Shown piece by piece: positions 16,298 through 25,617 of a stretch of 64,000 bases of DNA. The DNA comes from Intestinimonas butyriciproducens (lineage in GTDB: Bacteria > Bacillota > Clostridia > Oscillospirales > Butyricicoccaceae): contig NZ_JACJKW010000016.1 in the NCBI RefSeq assembly GCF_016901775.1, positions 1 to 64,000 of the forward strand. Direction: 5' to 3'. The translations under genes and the position numbers were made by a program. The stretch's first letter is position 1, and each line of letters starts with the position of its first letter. Under the pieces are notes generated by a model. It worked only from the letters and a program-made list of their open reading frames with translations, did no database searches and was not told where the DNA came from.

Positions 16298-17356
16298 ATG
16301 CTGCAAAACCAAGTGCCCCATGATCTGTTGCGGGCCGCCCGGGCGGCGGGACGCAAGGTGGCGGCCATCGGTGGAGGCACCGGTCTTTCCACTCTGCTTC
16401 TGGGGCTGAAAGAATACACCGACAATATTACCGCCATCGTCACCGTTACCGATGATGGCGGCGGCAGCGGTGTTCTGCGGGACGAATACGGGATGCTTCC
16501 GCCAGGGGACATCCGCAACTGCCTGCTGGCTTTGGCCAACACCAGCGATGCCATGAACGAACTGCTCAATTACCGCTTTTCCGAAGGCTCCCTCAAAGGC
16601 CAGAGTTTCGGAAACCTGTTTCTGCTGGCCCTCAATGGGGTGTGCGGTTCTTTCCGCACCGCTGTGGCCCGGATGAATGATTTTCTGGCAGTCACCGGCC
16701 AGGTCTTGCCGGTGACCACCAGCAATGTGAGCCTGTGTGCTCAGTTTGAGGACGGTTCCTGTGTCACGGGAGAGACCGCCATCACCAAGGCCAAAAAACA
16801 GAACAATCTGGTGATCCAGAAGGTGGGTCTCAAACCGGAGGGAGCCAAGGCCTTGCCGGAAGTGATCAAAGCCATTGACGAAGCCGATCTGATCATCCTG
16901 GGGCCGGGGAGCCTTTATACCAGCATTATCCCCAACTTGTTGGTGGAGGGAGTGTCGGAGGCCATCCGCCGCTCCCACGGGCTGAAGATCTATATCCTCA
17001 ACATCATGACCCAGGACGGCGAGACCGAGGGATACAGTGCATCAGAACATCTGAAAGCGCTGATGGCTCATGGCGGCAAAGCCGATGTGTGTCTGTACAA
17101 CACCGATCGGGTGGCCCACAGGCTGCTGGAAAAATATGCTGGCGAAAGTGCCCGGCAGCTGTGGCCCGATCCCCGGGAGTTCCGGCAGATGGGGGTGGAG
17201 CTGACGGGAGAATCCATTTTGTCCCGGGATGCTCATTTTGTCCGTCATGACCCATTGCGCCTGGCCTATGCAGTGATGAAAACCGCTGCCCGGCTGGCGC
17301 CCCGGCAGCAGGTGCTGCGCTATTACGATGAATTGATGCTGCGGCAGGAGGAGTAA
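16298..17356 (+). CDS. yvcK: Gluconeogenesis factor YvcK (CofD-like)
   Basis: 352 residues. The N-terminal nucleotide-binding motif GGGTGLSTLLLGLKEY is followed by IVTVTDDGGGSGVLRDEYG and PPGDIRNCLLALA, the YvcK signature; GPGSLYTSIIPNLLV lies near 205. YvcK binds UDP-GlcNAc and is needed for cell shape and growth on gluconeogenic carbon. The ATG follows AGGAGG. It ends one base before whiA begins, implying translational coupling. Confidence 0.95.
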   Translation: MLQNQVPHDLLRAARAAGRKVAAIGGGTGLSTLLLGLKEYTDNITAIVTVTDDGGGSGVLRDEYGMLPPGDIRNCLLALANTSDAMNELLNYRFSEGSLKGQSFGNLFLLALNGVCGSFRTAVARMNDFLAVTGQVLPVTTSNVSLCAQFEDGSCVTGETAITKAKKQNNLVIQKVGLKPEGAKALPEVIKAIDEADLIILGPGSLYTSIIPNLLVEGVSEAIRRSHGLKIYILNIMTQDGETEGYSASEHLKALMAHGGKADVCLYNTDRVAHRLLEKYAGESARQLWPDPREFRQMGVELTGESILSRDAHFVRHDPLRLAYAVMKTAARLAPRQQVLRYYDELMLRQEE

Positions 17357-17357
17357 G

Positions 17358-18248
17358 ATGTCCTTTACACAACAGATCAAAGAAGAGCTTTGCCGCCTGG
17401 GGCCGGGGAAGGATTGCTGTGCCCGGGCAGAGTGTTATGGCATGCTGCTCTTTGCCGCGGTTTTCTCCCAAAGCCGCCTGCGGGTACACAGTGACCTGGC
17501 GGCGGTGCGGGGGAGAGTCCGGCAGCTTCTCCGCCGGTGCGCCGGGGTGGAGATTTCTTCCCGTCCCGATGGGACCAACGCGCTGATTTTGGAAGACCCT
17601 CCTTCTTTGCGGCGGGTTTTTTCTGCCTTTGGATATGAATTTGAAGGAACTGCTCTTCATCTCAACCGGGCCGTGGTGGAGGAAGATTGCTGCCGCATTG
17701 CTTTTCTGCGGGGAGCTTTTCTCACCGGCGGGTATGTATCGGCTCCCGGGAGGGGGTATCATCTGGAACTGGTGACTTCCCATTACAATGTGGCCCGGCA
17801 GACGGTGCTGCTGCTGGAAGAAATGGGCCTTAGCTGCGGGTTTGTTTCCCGCCGGGGGAATTTTGTGCTTTACTATAAAGACAGCAATGTGATCGAAGAG
17901 ATTGTGGGACGCATGGGAGCCCCTGGGGCTGCTATGGATTTCCGGCTGCGGAAGGTGGAAAAGGATTTCCGCAACAACATCAACCGCAGGGTCAACTGTG
18001 AAACGGCCAATCTGGGGAAAACGGTGGAAGCGGCCGCCCGCCAGTGCCACGCCATTGGCAGATTGGAAAAAGCGGGGCAGCTGGAGCAGCTGCCGGAAAG
18101 TCTGCGAGAGACCGCGCGGGTGCGTATGGAGCATCCGGAAGAATCCCTCACGGAGCTTTTGCAGCATTTTGATCCGCCTCTTTCCAGACCGGGGCTGAAC
18201 AACCGGCTGCGGAAACTGGAGCAGCTGGCAGCCAAATTGGAAGATTGA
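17358..18248 (+). CDS. whiA: DNA-binding protein WhiA
   Basis: 296 residues. The N-terminal half carries a degenerate LAGLIDADG-homing-endonuclease fold (FLRGAFLTGGYVSAPGRGYHLE), the C-terminal half the WhiA helix-turn-helix (RRVNCETANLGKTVEAA; SLTELLQHFDPPLSRPGLNN). In Firmicutes it affects cell division and chromosome segregation. The ATG follows GGCAGGAGG, located within the end of yvcK. Followed 33 bases later by dnaE. Confidence 0.95.
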   Translation: MSFTQQIKEELCRLGPGKDCCARAECYGMLLFAAVFSQSRLRVHSDLAAVRGRVRQLLRRCAGVEISSRPDGTNALILEDPPSLRRVFSAFGYEFEGTALHLNRAVVEEDCCRIAFLRGAFLTGGYVSAPGRGYHLELVTSHYNVARQTVLLLEEMGLSCGFVSRRGNFVLYYKDSNVIEEIVGRMGAPGAAMDFRLRKVEKDFRNNINRRVNCETANLGKTVEAAARQCHAIGRLEKAGQLEQLPESLRETARVRMEHPEESLTELLQHFDPPLSRPGLNNRLRKLEQLAAKLED

Positions 18249-18281
18249 GAAAAGGCAAAGAAATTGGGAGATAAAGATACT

Positions 18282-21200
18282 ATGGCCATTGATTTTGTCC
18301 ATTTGCATGTGCACAGCGTGTTCAGCCTGCTGGACGGTGCCTGTCCGGTGGCGGAGCTGCCCCGCAGGGCCAAGGAGCTGGGGCAGCAGTCCCTGGCCGT
18401 CACCGATCACGGGGTGATGTACGGGTGCATTGATTTTTATAAAGCCTGCAAGGCGGAAGGAATCCATCCCATCATCGGCTGCGAGGTCTATGTGGCGCCT
18501 CGCAGCCGCTTTGACAAAACCGCTGAGTTGGACGGGGAAGCCTATCACCTGGTGCTTTTGTGCCAGAACCAGAAAGGGTATGAAAACCTGATCTATCTGG
18601 TGAGCCAGGGCTTTCTTCAGGGATTTTACAACAAGCCCCGGGTGGACTGGGAGTTGCTGAAAGAATACCACGAAGGATTGATCTGCCTGTCGGCCTGCCT
18701 GGCCGGGCAGGTGCCCAGGCTGCTGGAGCAGGACAACTATGAGGGAGCCCTGGAGCTGGCCACACAATACCGGGATCTGTTCGGCCCGGAAAACTACTTC
18801 ATCGAGGTGCAGGACCACGGCATCCCCGAACAGAAAAAGGTCAATGAGGGACTGTGCCGTTTGGCCAAAGAGCTGGGTGTGGGGCTGGTGGCCACCAACG
18901 ATGCCCATTATCTCCGGCGGGAGGATGCTTCCAGCCAGGATGTACTTCTTTGCATCCAGACGGGAAAAACGGTGGATGAACCCAACCGGATGCGTTTTGA
19001 AGGGGAAGAATTTTACCTGAAAAGCGGAGAGGAGATGGCCCGGCTCTTTCCCGAGGACACATTCCCCGGGGCCATTTCCAATACGGTAAAGATCGCCGAG
19101 CGCTGTCAGGTGGAATTTGATTTTTCAGAGCAGCATCTGCCGGCCTTTGATGTGCCCGAAGGGTATGATGCAGAGGGATATCTGCGCCACCTGGCCGATG
19201 AGGGCTTTGCCCGCTTGTATCCCCATCCGGATGCTTCTTACCGGGAGCGTCTGGAATACGAACTGGACATGATCTGCCGTATGGGGTTTACCGACTATTT
19301 CCTCATTGTGTGGGATTTCGTCCGCTTTGCCCGGTCACGGGATATTCCGGTGGGCCCTGGCCGGGGCAGCGCCGCAGGCAGCATGGTCAGCTATTGTCTG
19401 GGCATCACCGACATCGACCCTATGCGGTATAACCTGTACTTCGAACGGTTTCTGAACCCGGAACGGGTGTCCATGCCCGATATCGATATGGACTTCTGCG
19501 GCGTGCGGCGGCAGGAGGTCATCGATTATGTGGTGGAAAAATACGGAGAAGACCATGTGGCCCAGATCATCACCTTCGGCACCATGGCGGCCAAGGCGGC
19601 GGTGCGGGACTGCGGCCGGGCGCTGAACATGACCTATGCCGAAGTGGACGCGGTGGCAAAGCTGGTGCCCCAGGAACTGAAAATCACCCTGGACAAGGCT
19701 TTGAAGGTCTCCCGGGAATTGCGCAGCCTGTATGAAAGCGATGAGCGGGTGCACACCCTTCTGGACACCGCCCGGAAGCTGGAAGGCACTCCCCGCAATG
19801 CTTCCACCCATGCCGCCGGTGTGGTCATCACCAAAGAGCCGGTACATCGCTATGTGCCTTTGGCCAAAAACGACCAGGGCGTTGTCACCCAGTATATCAT
19901 GACCACGCTGGAAGAGCTGGGCCTTTTGAAAATGGATTTCCTGGGGCTGCGGAACCTGACCATCCTCCACGATGCGGTGGAACTGGTAAAGCAAAGCGGG
20001 GTGGAGCTGGACCTGCACCACATCGATTATGAGGACAAAGGGGTCTATGAGATGCTCTCCCAGGGCAAGACCTCCGGGGTGTTCCAGCTGGAAAGCGCCG
20101 GGATGCGCGGGGTGGTGGTGGCCATGAAGCCCCATTCCATCGAAGATATCACCGCGGCCATCGCTTTGTACCGTCCGGGCCCCATGGCCAGCATCCCCAC
20201 TTACATCGATTGCAAGCACCATCCGGAAAAAGTGCAGTACAAGCATCCTCTGCTGCGGGACATCTTGCAGGTGACCTATGGCTGCACCGTTTACCAGGAA
20301 CAGGTGATGGAGATCTTCCGCCGTCTGGCCGGCTATTCTCTGGGAAAGGCCGACCTGGTGCGCAAGGCCATGAGCAAAAAGAAGATGGATGTGCTGCAAA
20401 GCGAGCGGGAGAACTTTATCCACGGCAACCAGGAAGAAGGCATCGCAGGGTGCGTGGCCAATGGTGTTCCCGAGGAAGTGGCTTCCCAGCTCTTTGACGA
20501 TCTGCTGGACTTTGCCAATTATGCCTTCAACAAAGCCCATGCAGTGTCTTATGCGGTTTTGTCCTATCAGACCGCCTATGTAAAATACCACTATCCCACC
20601 GAATATATGGCGGCTCTGCTCACTTCGGTGCTGGACGACAGCGCCAAAGTGTCGGAATACATCCTGGAATGCCGGGAAATGGGCATCACCATCCTCACTC
20701 CGGACATCAACCAATCGGGAGCGGACTTCACTGTCCGGGGTAAGACCATCCGTTTTGGTCTTGCGGCGGTGAAAAATGTGGGCCGGAGCTTTGTGGCCGC
20801 TTTGGAAAAAGAGCGGCAGAGGGGCGGGGCCTTCCGTTCCTTCAGCGATTTTTGCTCCCGCATGGTGGAGACCGATCTGAACAAGCGGGCGCTGGAGAAT
20901 CTCATCCGCTGCGGTGCCTTTGACAGCTTCGGTCACCATCGCTCCCAGCTGCTGCGGGTTTATGAACAGGTGTTGGACGCTTCGGTGAGCGAACGGCGGA
21001 AAAACATCGAAGGTCAGATCGATCTGTTCGGTATGGCCCAGGAGGAAGAAGCGGCGGAAGTGGAGCTGCCTGACATTCCGGAATATCCCAAGCGGGAGCT
21101 TCTGGCCATGGAAAAGCAGACCACCGGCATCTATCTGTCCGGCCATCCGCTGGATGAACAGGGGGAGCTGATGAAACAGGTAGGAGCCACTCCCATTGCC

Positions 21201-21863
21201 CAGGTGCTGGCGGCCTTTGCTCCGGAAGAGGAAGAGGGCATGGGAAGAGCGGAAAGCAATCTGCGGGATGGGATGTACATCACTTTGGCCGGTATCGTCT
21301 CGGCAGTCAAGCTGAAGACCACCAAAAACAATACCACTATGGCTTATGTGACTCTGGAGGACCGATCGGGGAGCATGGAGCTGCTGGTGTTCCAGAAAGC
21401 CATGGACAGTGCGCCTGGCGCTTTCGCAGAGGACAACGCTTTGGTTGTATATGGCCGTATCTCCGCCAGGGAGGATGAAGCGCCCAAGCTGGTGTGCGAC
21501 CGGTGCGCCGTGCTCACTCCCCAGAGTGCAGCAGAATGGCAGAACAAAAATAGAAATAGCGGATGGAGAAATGCCTCCCGTGGCTCCTCTCCACGGCCCC
21601 AGGCCCGGGAGACACAGGGAAGGACGGAAAAAGAGCCTTCCGGCCCCCGGCTGTATCTCCGCTTCAGCGGAGAAAACGCCCCGCTATTGGAACAGACCAA
21701 GACTCTTCTGCGCCAAAGCCCTGGCAGAACGCCGGTGGTCATCTTTTACAGCGATACCGGAAAACGGTTTCTGGCCCGGCAGGAGCTTTGGGTCACACCG
21801 GGGGAGGAACTGATCCGGAGCCTGGGCGGGCTGCTTTCTTCCCAGAATGTGGTGCTTCGATAG
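18282..21863 (+). CDS. dnaE: DNA polymerase III alpha subunit DnaE
   Basis: 1193 residues, full length. The N-terminal PHP domain starts FVHLHVHSVFSLLDGACPV; the polymerase core contains GPGRGSAAGSMVSYCLGITD and the catalytic acidic motif PDIDMDFCG near 400-408, then KAMSKKKMDVL; a tandem HhH and an OB-fold (AGIVSAVKLKTTKNNTTMAY) follow. The ATG at 18282 is preferred (GGGAG upstream); TTG at 18264 is an in-frame alternative. In Firmicutes DnaE extends RNA primers before PolC. The last 90 residues are a variable, basic, Ser/Arg-rich linker and a small C-terminal domain. Confidence 0.97.
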   Translation: MAIDFVHLHVHSVFSLLDGACPVAELPRRAKELGQQSLAVTDHGVMYGCIDFYKACKAEGIHPIIGCEVYVAPRSRFDKTAELDGEAYHLVLLCQNQKGYENLIYLVSQGFLQGFYNKPRVDWELLKEYHEGLICLSACLAGQVPRLLEQDNYEGALELATQYRDLFGPENYFIEVQDHGIPEQKKVNEGLCRLAKELGVGLVATNDAHYLRREDASSQDVLLCIQTGKTVDEPNRMRFEGEEFYLKSGEEMARLFPEDTFPGAISNTVKIAERCQVEFDFSEQHLPAFDVPEGYDAEGYLRHLADEGFARLYPHPDASYRERLEYELDMICRMGFTDYFLIVWDFVRFARSRDIPVGPGRGSAAGSMVSYCLGITDIDPMRYNLYFERFLNPERVSMPDIDMDFCGVRRQEVIDYVVEKYGEDHVAQIITFGTMAAKAAVRDCGRALNMTYAEVDAVAKLVPQELKITLDKALKVSRELRSLYESDERVHTLLDTARKLEGTPRNASTHAAGVVITKEPVHRYVPLAKNDQGVVTQYIMTTLEELGLLKMDFLGLRNLTILHDAVELVKQSGVELDLHHIDYEDKGVYEMLSQGKTSGVFQLESAGMRGVVVAMKPHSIEDITAAIALYRPGPMASIPTYIDCKHHPEKVQYKHPLLRDILQVTYGCTVYQEQVMEIFRRLAGYSLGKADLVRKAMSKKKMDVLQSERENFIHGNQEEGIAGCVANGVPEEVASQLFDDLLDFANYAFNKAHAVSYAVLSYQTAYVKYHYPTEYMAALLTSVLDDSAKVSEYILECREMGITILTPDINQSGADFTVRGKTIRFGLAAVKNVGRSFVAALEKERQRGGAFRSFSDFCSRMVETDLNKRALENLIRCGAFDSFGHHRSQLLRVYEQVLDASVSERRKNIEGQIDLFGMAQEEEAAEVELPDIPEYPKRELLAMEKQTTGIYLSGHPLDEQGELMKQVGATPIAQVLAAFAPEEEEGMGRAESNLRDGMYITLAGIVSAVKLKTTKNNTTMAYVTLEDRSGSMELLVFQKAMDSAPGAFAEDNALVVYGRISAREDEAPKLVCDRCAVLTPQSAAEWQNKNRNSGWRNASRGSSPRPQARETQGRTEKEPSGPRLYLRFSGENAPLLEQTKTLLRQSPGRTPVVIFYSDTGKRFLARQELWVTPGEELIRSLGGLLSSQNVVLR

Positions 21864-21888
21864 AAAAAGGGAAAGGGAACAAACATAC

Positions 21889-24255
21889 ATGACGGAATTT
21901 GATATCAAATACAGCGCCTTGCGCAAATCCATCCTGGAAGAGGAATTTTCCGGGCTCAACCCCATGCAGCGGGAAGCGGTGTTCTGTACCGAAGGGCCTT
22001 TGCTGCTGTTGGCCGGAGCGGGAAGCGGCAAAACCACCGTGCTCATCAACCGGGTGATCAATCTGCTGAAATACGGCAGGGGCTACGAAGAGGAAATTGC
22101 TCCTGTGGGGGCCACCCAGGAGGATCTCCGGCGCATGGCTGCCTATCTGGCCCAGCCGGAGGATGTGACGCCGGAAGATATTGTGGACTTGTGCAGTGTA
22201 GATCCTCCCCGCCCCTGGCAGATCATTGCCATCACCTTTACCAACAAGGCGGCCGGGGAACTGAAGGACCGGTTGGAAAAGGCCTGCGGCGCCATGGCCG
22301 AGGACATCTGGGCCCATACCTTCCATTCGGCCTGCGTGCGGATTCTCCGCCGGTATGGGGACCGGATCGGCTACGGCAACTTCACCATCTACGACGAGGA
22401 CGACAAAAAGAAAATGATGGGTCAGGCTCTGCGGGAGCTGGGCTATGATGAAAAGAAGTTTGATCTGCGGGGGGTCATCAGCCAGATCTCCCGGGCCAAG
22501 GACAAACTGATCACTCCCCGGCAGTATCAGCAGCAGGCGGGAGATGATTATTACCAGAAGGCCGTGGGCCGTATTTACGAAGAATACCAGAAGCGGATGC
22601 GCCGGGCCGGAGCCATGGACTTTGACGACATCATCATGGAAACCGTCCATCTGCTCCAGGAGTGCAGCGATGTGCGGGAGCATTACCAGCGCCAGTTCCG
22701 CTATGTGCTGGTGGACGAATACCAGGACACAAACCATGCCCAATATGTGCTGTGCAGCCTGTTGGCCGGGGGCCATGGGAATATCTGCGTGGTGGGCGAC
22801 GACGACCAGAGCATCTATAAATTCCGGGGCGCCACCATTGAAAACATCCTGGAATTTGAAAAGCAGTATGAAAATGCCCGGGTCATCCGTCTGGAGCAGA
22901 ATTACCGCTCCACCATGAGCATTCTGGAAGCGGCCAACGAGGTGATCTCCCACAACACCGCCCGGAAGGGCAAGCGCCTGTGGACAGAAAACGGCGAGGG
23001 AGACAAGATCGTCTACTTCTCCGGAGACAACCAGGAGGACGAGGGGCAGTTTATCGCCAGCGAGATCCTCAAAGGCTATGGGAAAGGCCAGAAATTTTCC
23101 GATTTCACTGTGCTCTATCGGAACCATGCCCTGTCCAACAGCATCGAAGGAGCCTTCAAGCGCAATGCCATCCCTTACCGGATGGTCAGCGGCCTGCGGT
23201 TTTTTGACCGGGCCGAGGTGAAGGATATGCTGGCCTATCTGTGGGTCATTGTCAATCCTTCAGACGGCATCCGTCTGCGGCGGATTATCAACAATCCGCC
23301 CCGGAAGATCGGCGCCAAGACCCTGGAGCATGTGGCCGATCTGGCGTCCATGGAAAATACCGATGATTTTTCCGTGATCCAAAGGGCAGGGGAATATCCC
23401 GATCTGGCCCGGGCCAAGGACAGTCTGGAGGCCTTTGCCAGGATGATCGAGGGCCTGCAGGACAAAGCCCACGATCTGTCTTTGGGCGAGCTGTATGACG
23501 CCTTGCTGGAAGAGAGCGGGTATCTGCGGATGCTGCGCAGCCAGGAAAACATCGAAGCCCAGACCCGGATCGAAAATGTGATGGAGCTGAAATCCAACAT
23601 TGTGGAGTTTGAAAGCACTCACGAAGGGGGGACATTGCTGGACTTTCTGGAAGAAGTGGCCCTGTTCACCGACATTGACCGGTACGATGAGCAGGCCGAC
23701 GCCGTTACGCTGATGACCATGCACTCGGCCAAGGGATTGGAGTTTGACACGGTGTTCCTCTGCGGCATGGAAGAGGGCATTTTCCCCTCCCACCGGAGCA
23801 TGGACAGTGATGAGGAGCTGGAAGAGGAGCGGCGGATCTGCTATGTGGCCATGACCCGGGCCAAGCGGAAGCTTTATATCACCTGCGCCCAGCGGCGGAT
23901 GCTCTATGGCCAGACCTCCTTTTGCCGGCCTTCCCGGTTTATCGGAGAAGTGCCGGAAGAACACATGGAGAAAAAGGCAAAGGCCCGTCCGGCTCCCCAG
24001 CGCCGTCAGGCCGCCAGCATCCGTCCCACTGTGCAGAAAAGCTTTACCTCGGCCTTCTCCGGCAAAGCCAAGGAGGCCCAGAAGGATCTGCCCTCTGTGC
24101 GCCCTGGTCAGGCCATCACCCACAAGGCCTTTGGGGATGGGGTGGTGCAGGCCTGCACGCCCATGGGCAACGATGTGCTGATGGAAGTGAAATTCGCCGA
24201 AGGTACCAAAATGATGATGCTGCGCACGGCCAGCCAGTTTATCACCATCAAATAA
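21889..24255 (+). CDS. pcrA: UvrD/PcrA-type ATP-dependent DNA helicase
   Basis: 788 residues. Superfamily 1 motifs appear in order: LAGAGSGKTTVLINRV (near 41), IIAITFTNKAAGELKDRL, TFHSACVRILRRYG, VDEYQDTNHAQY, VGDDDQSIYKFRGA, LEQNYRSTMSIL, MTMHSAKGLEFDTVFLCG and CYVAMTRAKRKLYI. The last 55 residues form the Tudor-like PcrA C-terminal domain (HKAFGDGVVQ). It unwinds 3-prime to 5-prime during repair and replication. The ATG follows AAAGGGA; the open frame extends 14 codons upstream without a better site. Between dnaE and the PNPOx-like gene in the same run. Confidence 0.95.
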   Translation: MTEFDIKYSALRKSILEEEFSGLNPMQREAVFCTEGPLLLLAGAGSGKTTVLINRVINLLKYGRGYEEEIAPVGATQEDLRRMAAYLAQPEDVTPEDIVDLCSVDPPRPWQIIAITFTNKAAGELKDRLEKACGAMAEDIWAHTFHSACVRILRRYGDRIGYGNFTIYDEDDKKKMMGQALRELGYDEKKFDLRGVISQISRAKDKLITPRQYQQQAGDDYYQKAVGRIYEEYQKRMRRAGAMDFDDIIMETVHLLQECSDVREHYQRQFRYVLVDEYQDTNHAQYVLCSLLAGGHGNICVVGDDDQSIYKFRGATIENILEFEKQYENARVIRLEQNYRSTMSILEAANEVISHNTARKGKRLWTENGEGDKIVYFSGDNQEDEGQFIASEILKGYGKGQKFSDFTVLYRNHALSNSIEGAFKRNAIPYRMVSGLRFFDRAEVKDMLAYLWVIVNPSDGIRLRRIINNPPRKIGAKTLEHVADLASMENTDDFSVIQRAGEYPDLARAKDSLEAFARMIEGLQDKAHDLSLGELYDALLEESGYLRMLRSQENIEAQTRIENVMELKSNIVEFESTHEGGTLLDFLEEVALFTDIDRYDEQADAVTLMTMHSAKGLEFDTVFLCGMEEGIFPSHRSMDSDEELEEERRICYVAMTRAKRKLYITCAQRRMLYGQTSFCRPSRFIGEVPEEHMEKKAKARPAPQRRQAASIRPTVQKSFTSAFSGKAKEAQKDLPSVRPGQAITHKAFGDGVVQACTPMGNDVLMEVKFAEGTKMMMLRTASQFITIK

Positions 24256-24268
24256 AGGAGGAAAACCT

Positions 24269-24733
24269 ATGATTCGTCCCATGCGTCTGGGAAAGCGGGC
24301 TATGGAAGAGGAAAAGGCCCGGAAGCTGTTGTCGGAATGTGAATATGCCCTGTTTACTACGGTGGATGAAGAGGGGGCGCCTCACACCGTGCCGGTCTCT
24401 CCGGTGGTGTTGGGAGATACTCTGTATTTCCACTGTGCTCCGGCGGGAGAGAAGCTGGATAACATCCGGAAGAACCCCCAGGTCTGCCTGTGCGCCCTGG
24501 GACGCACCCAGGTGTTGCAAAAGGAAATGACCATGGCTTATGAATCGGTGGTGGCCCAGGGAAAAGCCCGGCTGGCCCAGGGAGAGGAAGCCCAGAAGGC
24601 CCTCTTGGCCATCTGCCAGAAATATTCTCCCGGCTATGAGAGTGAATGGGAAAAGGAAATTGAAAAATTCCCCAAGGTGCAGGTGGTGGCCGTGGACCTG
24701 ATCCATATCACCGGCAAGAGTAACCGCCTGTGA
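24269..24733 (+). CDS. Pyridoxamine-5-phosphate-oxidase-family flavoprotein (NimA-like)
   Basis: 154 residues. A split-barrel flavin-binding fold is indicated by ECEYALFTTVDEEGAPHTVP, LGDTLYFHCAPAGEKLDNIR and VQVVAVDLIHITGKSN. This small subfamily (often annotated nitroimidazole-resistance or 5-nitroimidazole reductase) binds FMN or F420 analogues, with unknown natural substrates. The ATG follows AAAGGAGG. Its TGA stop overlaps the ATG of the next gene (TGATG), so the two are coupled. Confidence 0.85.
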   Translation: MIRPMRLGKRAMEEEKARKLLSECEYALFTTVDEEGAPHTVPVSPVVLGDTLYFHCAPAGEKLDNIRKNPQVCLCALGRTQVLQKEMTMAYESVVAQGKARLAQGEEAQKALLAICQKYSPGYESEWEKEIEKFPKVQVVAVDLIHITGKSNRL

Positions 24734-25029
24734 TGGAAAAAGACCTGCCGGAAAGGGGAAGCTGGTGCCTGTACATCCTCCGCTGCGGCGATGGCAGCCT
24801 GTATACCGGCGTGACCACCGATCTGCCCCGGCGGCTCCGGGCCCATCGGGAAGGGCGGGGGGCCAAATACACCCGGGGCCGGGGAGAACTGACGCTGGTT
24901 TACTGGGAGAGCTGCCTTAGCCAGGGAGCAGCTTTGCGCCGGGAGCGGCAGGTGAAAAAGCTGAAAAAAAGAGAAAAGCTGAAGCTGATCCAAAGCCATC
25001 CTTTTTCTTCGGGGGAAACGCTGCCCTGA
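24733..25029 (+). CDS. GIY-YIG domain protein (UPF0213/YhbQ type)
   Basis: 98 residues made of one GIY-YIG nuclease-like domain: WCLYILRCGDGSLYTGVTTD, then LPRRLRAHREGRGAKYTR and the catalytic-type Glu region LVYWESCLSQGAALRRE. Here the motif is LYI-LYT instead of GIY-YIG. Family members are stand-alone proteins, possibly acting on damaged DNA. It starts in the stop codon of the previous gene. The tail is very basic. Confidence 0.88.
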   Translation: MEKDLPERGSWCLYILRCGDGSLYTGVTTDLPRRLRAHREGRGAKYTRGRGELTLVYWESCLSQGAALRRERQVKKLKKREKLKLIQSHPFSSGETLP

Positions 25030-25074
25030 GAAAATGGCACAGAAGGGAATGGAAAAGGAAGGGGAGAAGCCAAA

Positions 25075-25560
25075 GTGGAAAGAGAGATTTTGCTGCTGGG
25101 AGATCCCAGGCTATACCAGGTTTCCCAGGAGGTCAGGCAGGAAGAGCTGGAACAGCTGCGCCCCATGTTTGAGGATTTGTTTGACTGCATCCGGGGCATT
25201 CGCCGGGATTATGGCTTCGGGAGGGCCATTGCGGCCCCCCAGATCGGGATACACAAACGGGTGATTTGTATGCTTACCGACAAGCCCTATGTGATCCTCA
25301 ACCCCCATCTTTCTTTCGTTGGTGATGAAACCATGGAACTGATGGACGATTGTATGTCTTTCCCGGGGCTTTTGGTCCGGGTGCGCCGGCACCGCCACTG
25401 TTTACTGCGCTACCGGGACGAAAACTGGGTGGAGCAGGAAATGCAGATGGACGATGACATGGCCGAACTGATCCAGCATGAATACGATCATCTGGATGGC
25501 ATCCTGGCCACCATGCGGGCCCTGGACAGCCGGTCTTTTGTGATGAAGAAGCGGCCATAG
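25075..25560 (+). CDS. def: Peptide deformylase-like metalloprotein
   Basis: 161 residues from a GTG preceded by AGGGGAG. Deformylase motif 1 is near GRAIAAPQIGIH; motif 3, QHEYDHLDGIL, is intact with both His ligands and the catalytic Glu. Motif 2, normally EGCLS, reads DDCMSFPG: the metal Cys is kept but the preceding Glu-Gly is Asp-Asp. It may be a secondary deformylase with altered activity. Located between the GIY-YIG gene and dus. Confidence 0.85.
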   Translation: MEREILLLGDPRLYQVSQEVRQEELEQLRPMFEDLFDCIRGIRRDYGFGRAIAAPQIGIHKRVICMLTDKPYVILNPHLSFVGDETMELMDDCMSFPGLLVRVRRHRHCLLRYRDENWVEQEMQMDDDMAELIQHEYDHLDGILATMRALDSRSFVMKKRP

Positions 25561-25617
25561 ACTGGCCTTGGGAAGGAAGAAGGCTGCAAAGAAGCAAGAA
25601 CAAAGGAGGAAAGGCCC

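Noticed and set aside
19335-21146. 603-codon minus-strand open frame opposite dnaE
   Set aside because: His/Gly-rich antisense shadow; DnaE motifs are intact on the plus strand.
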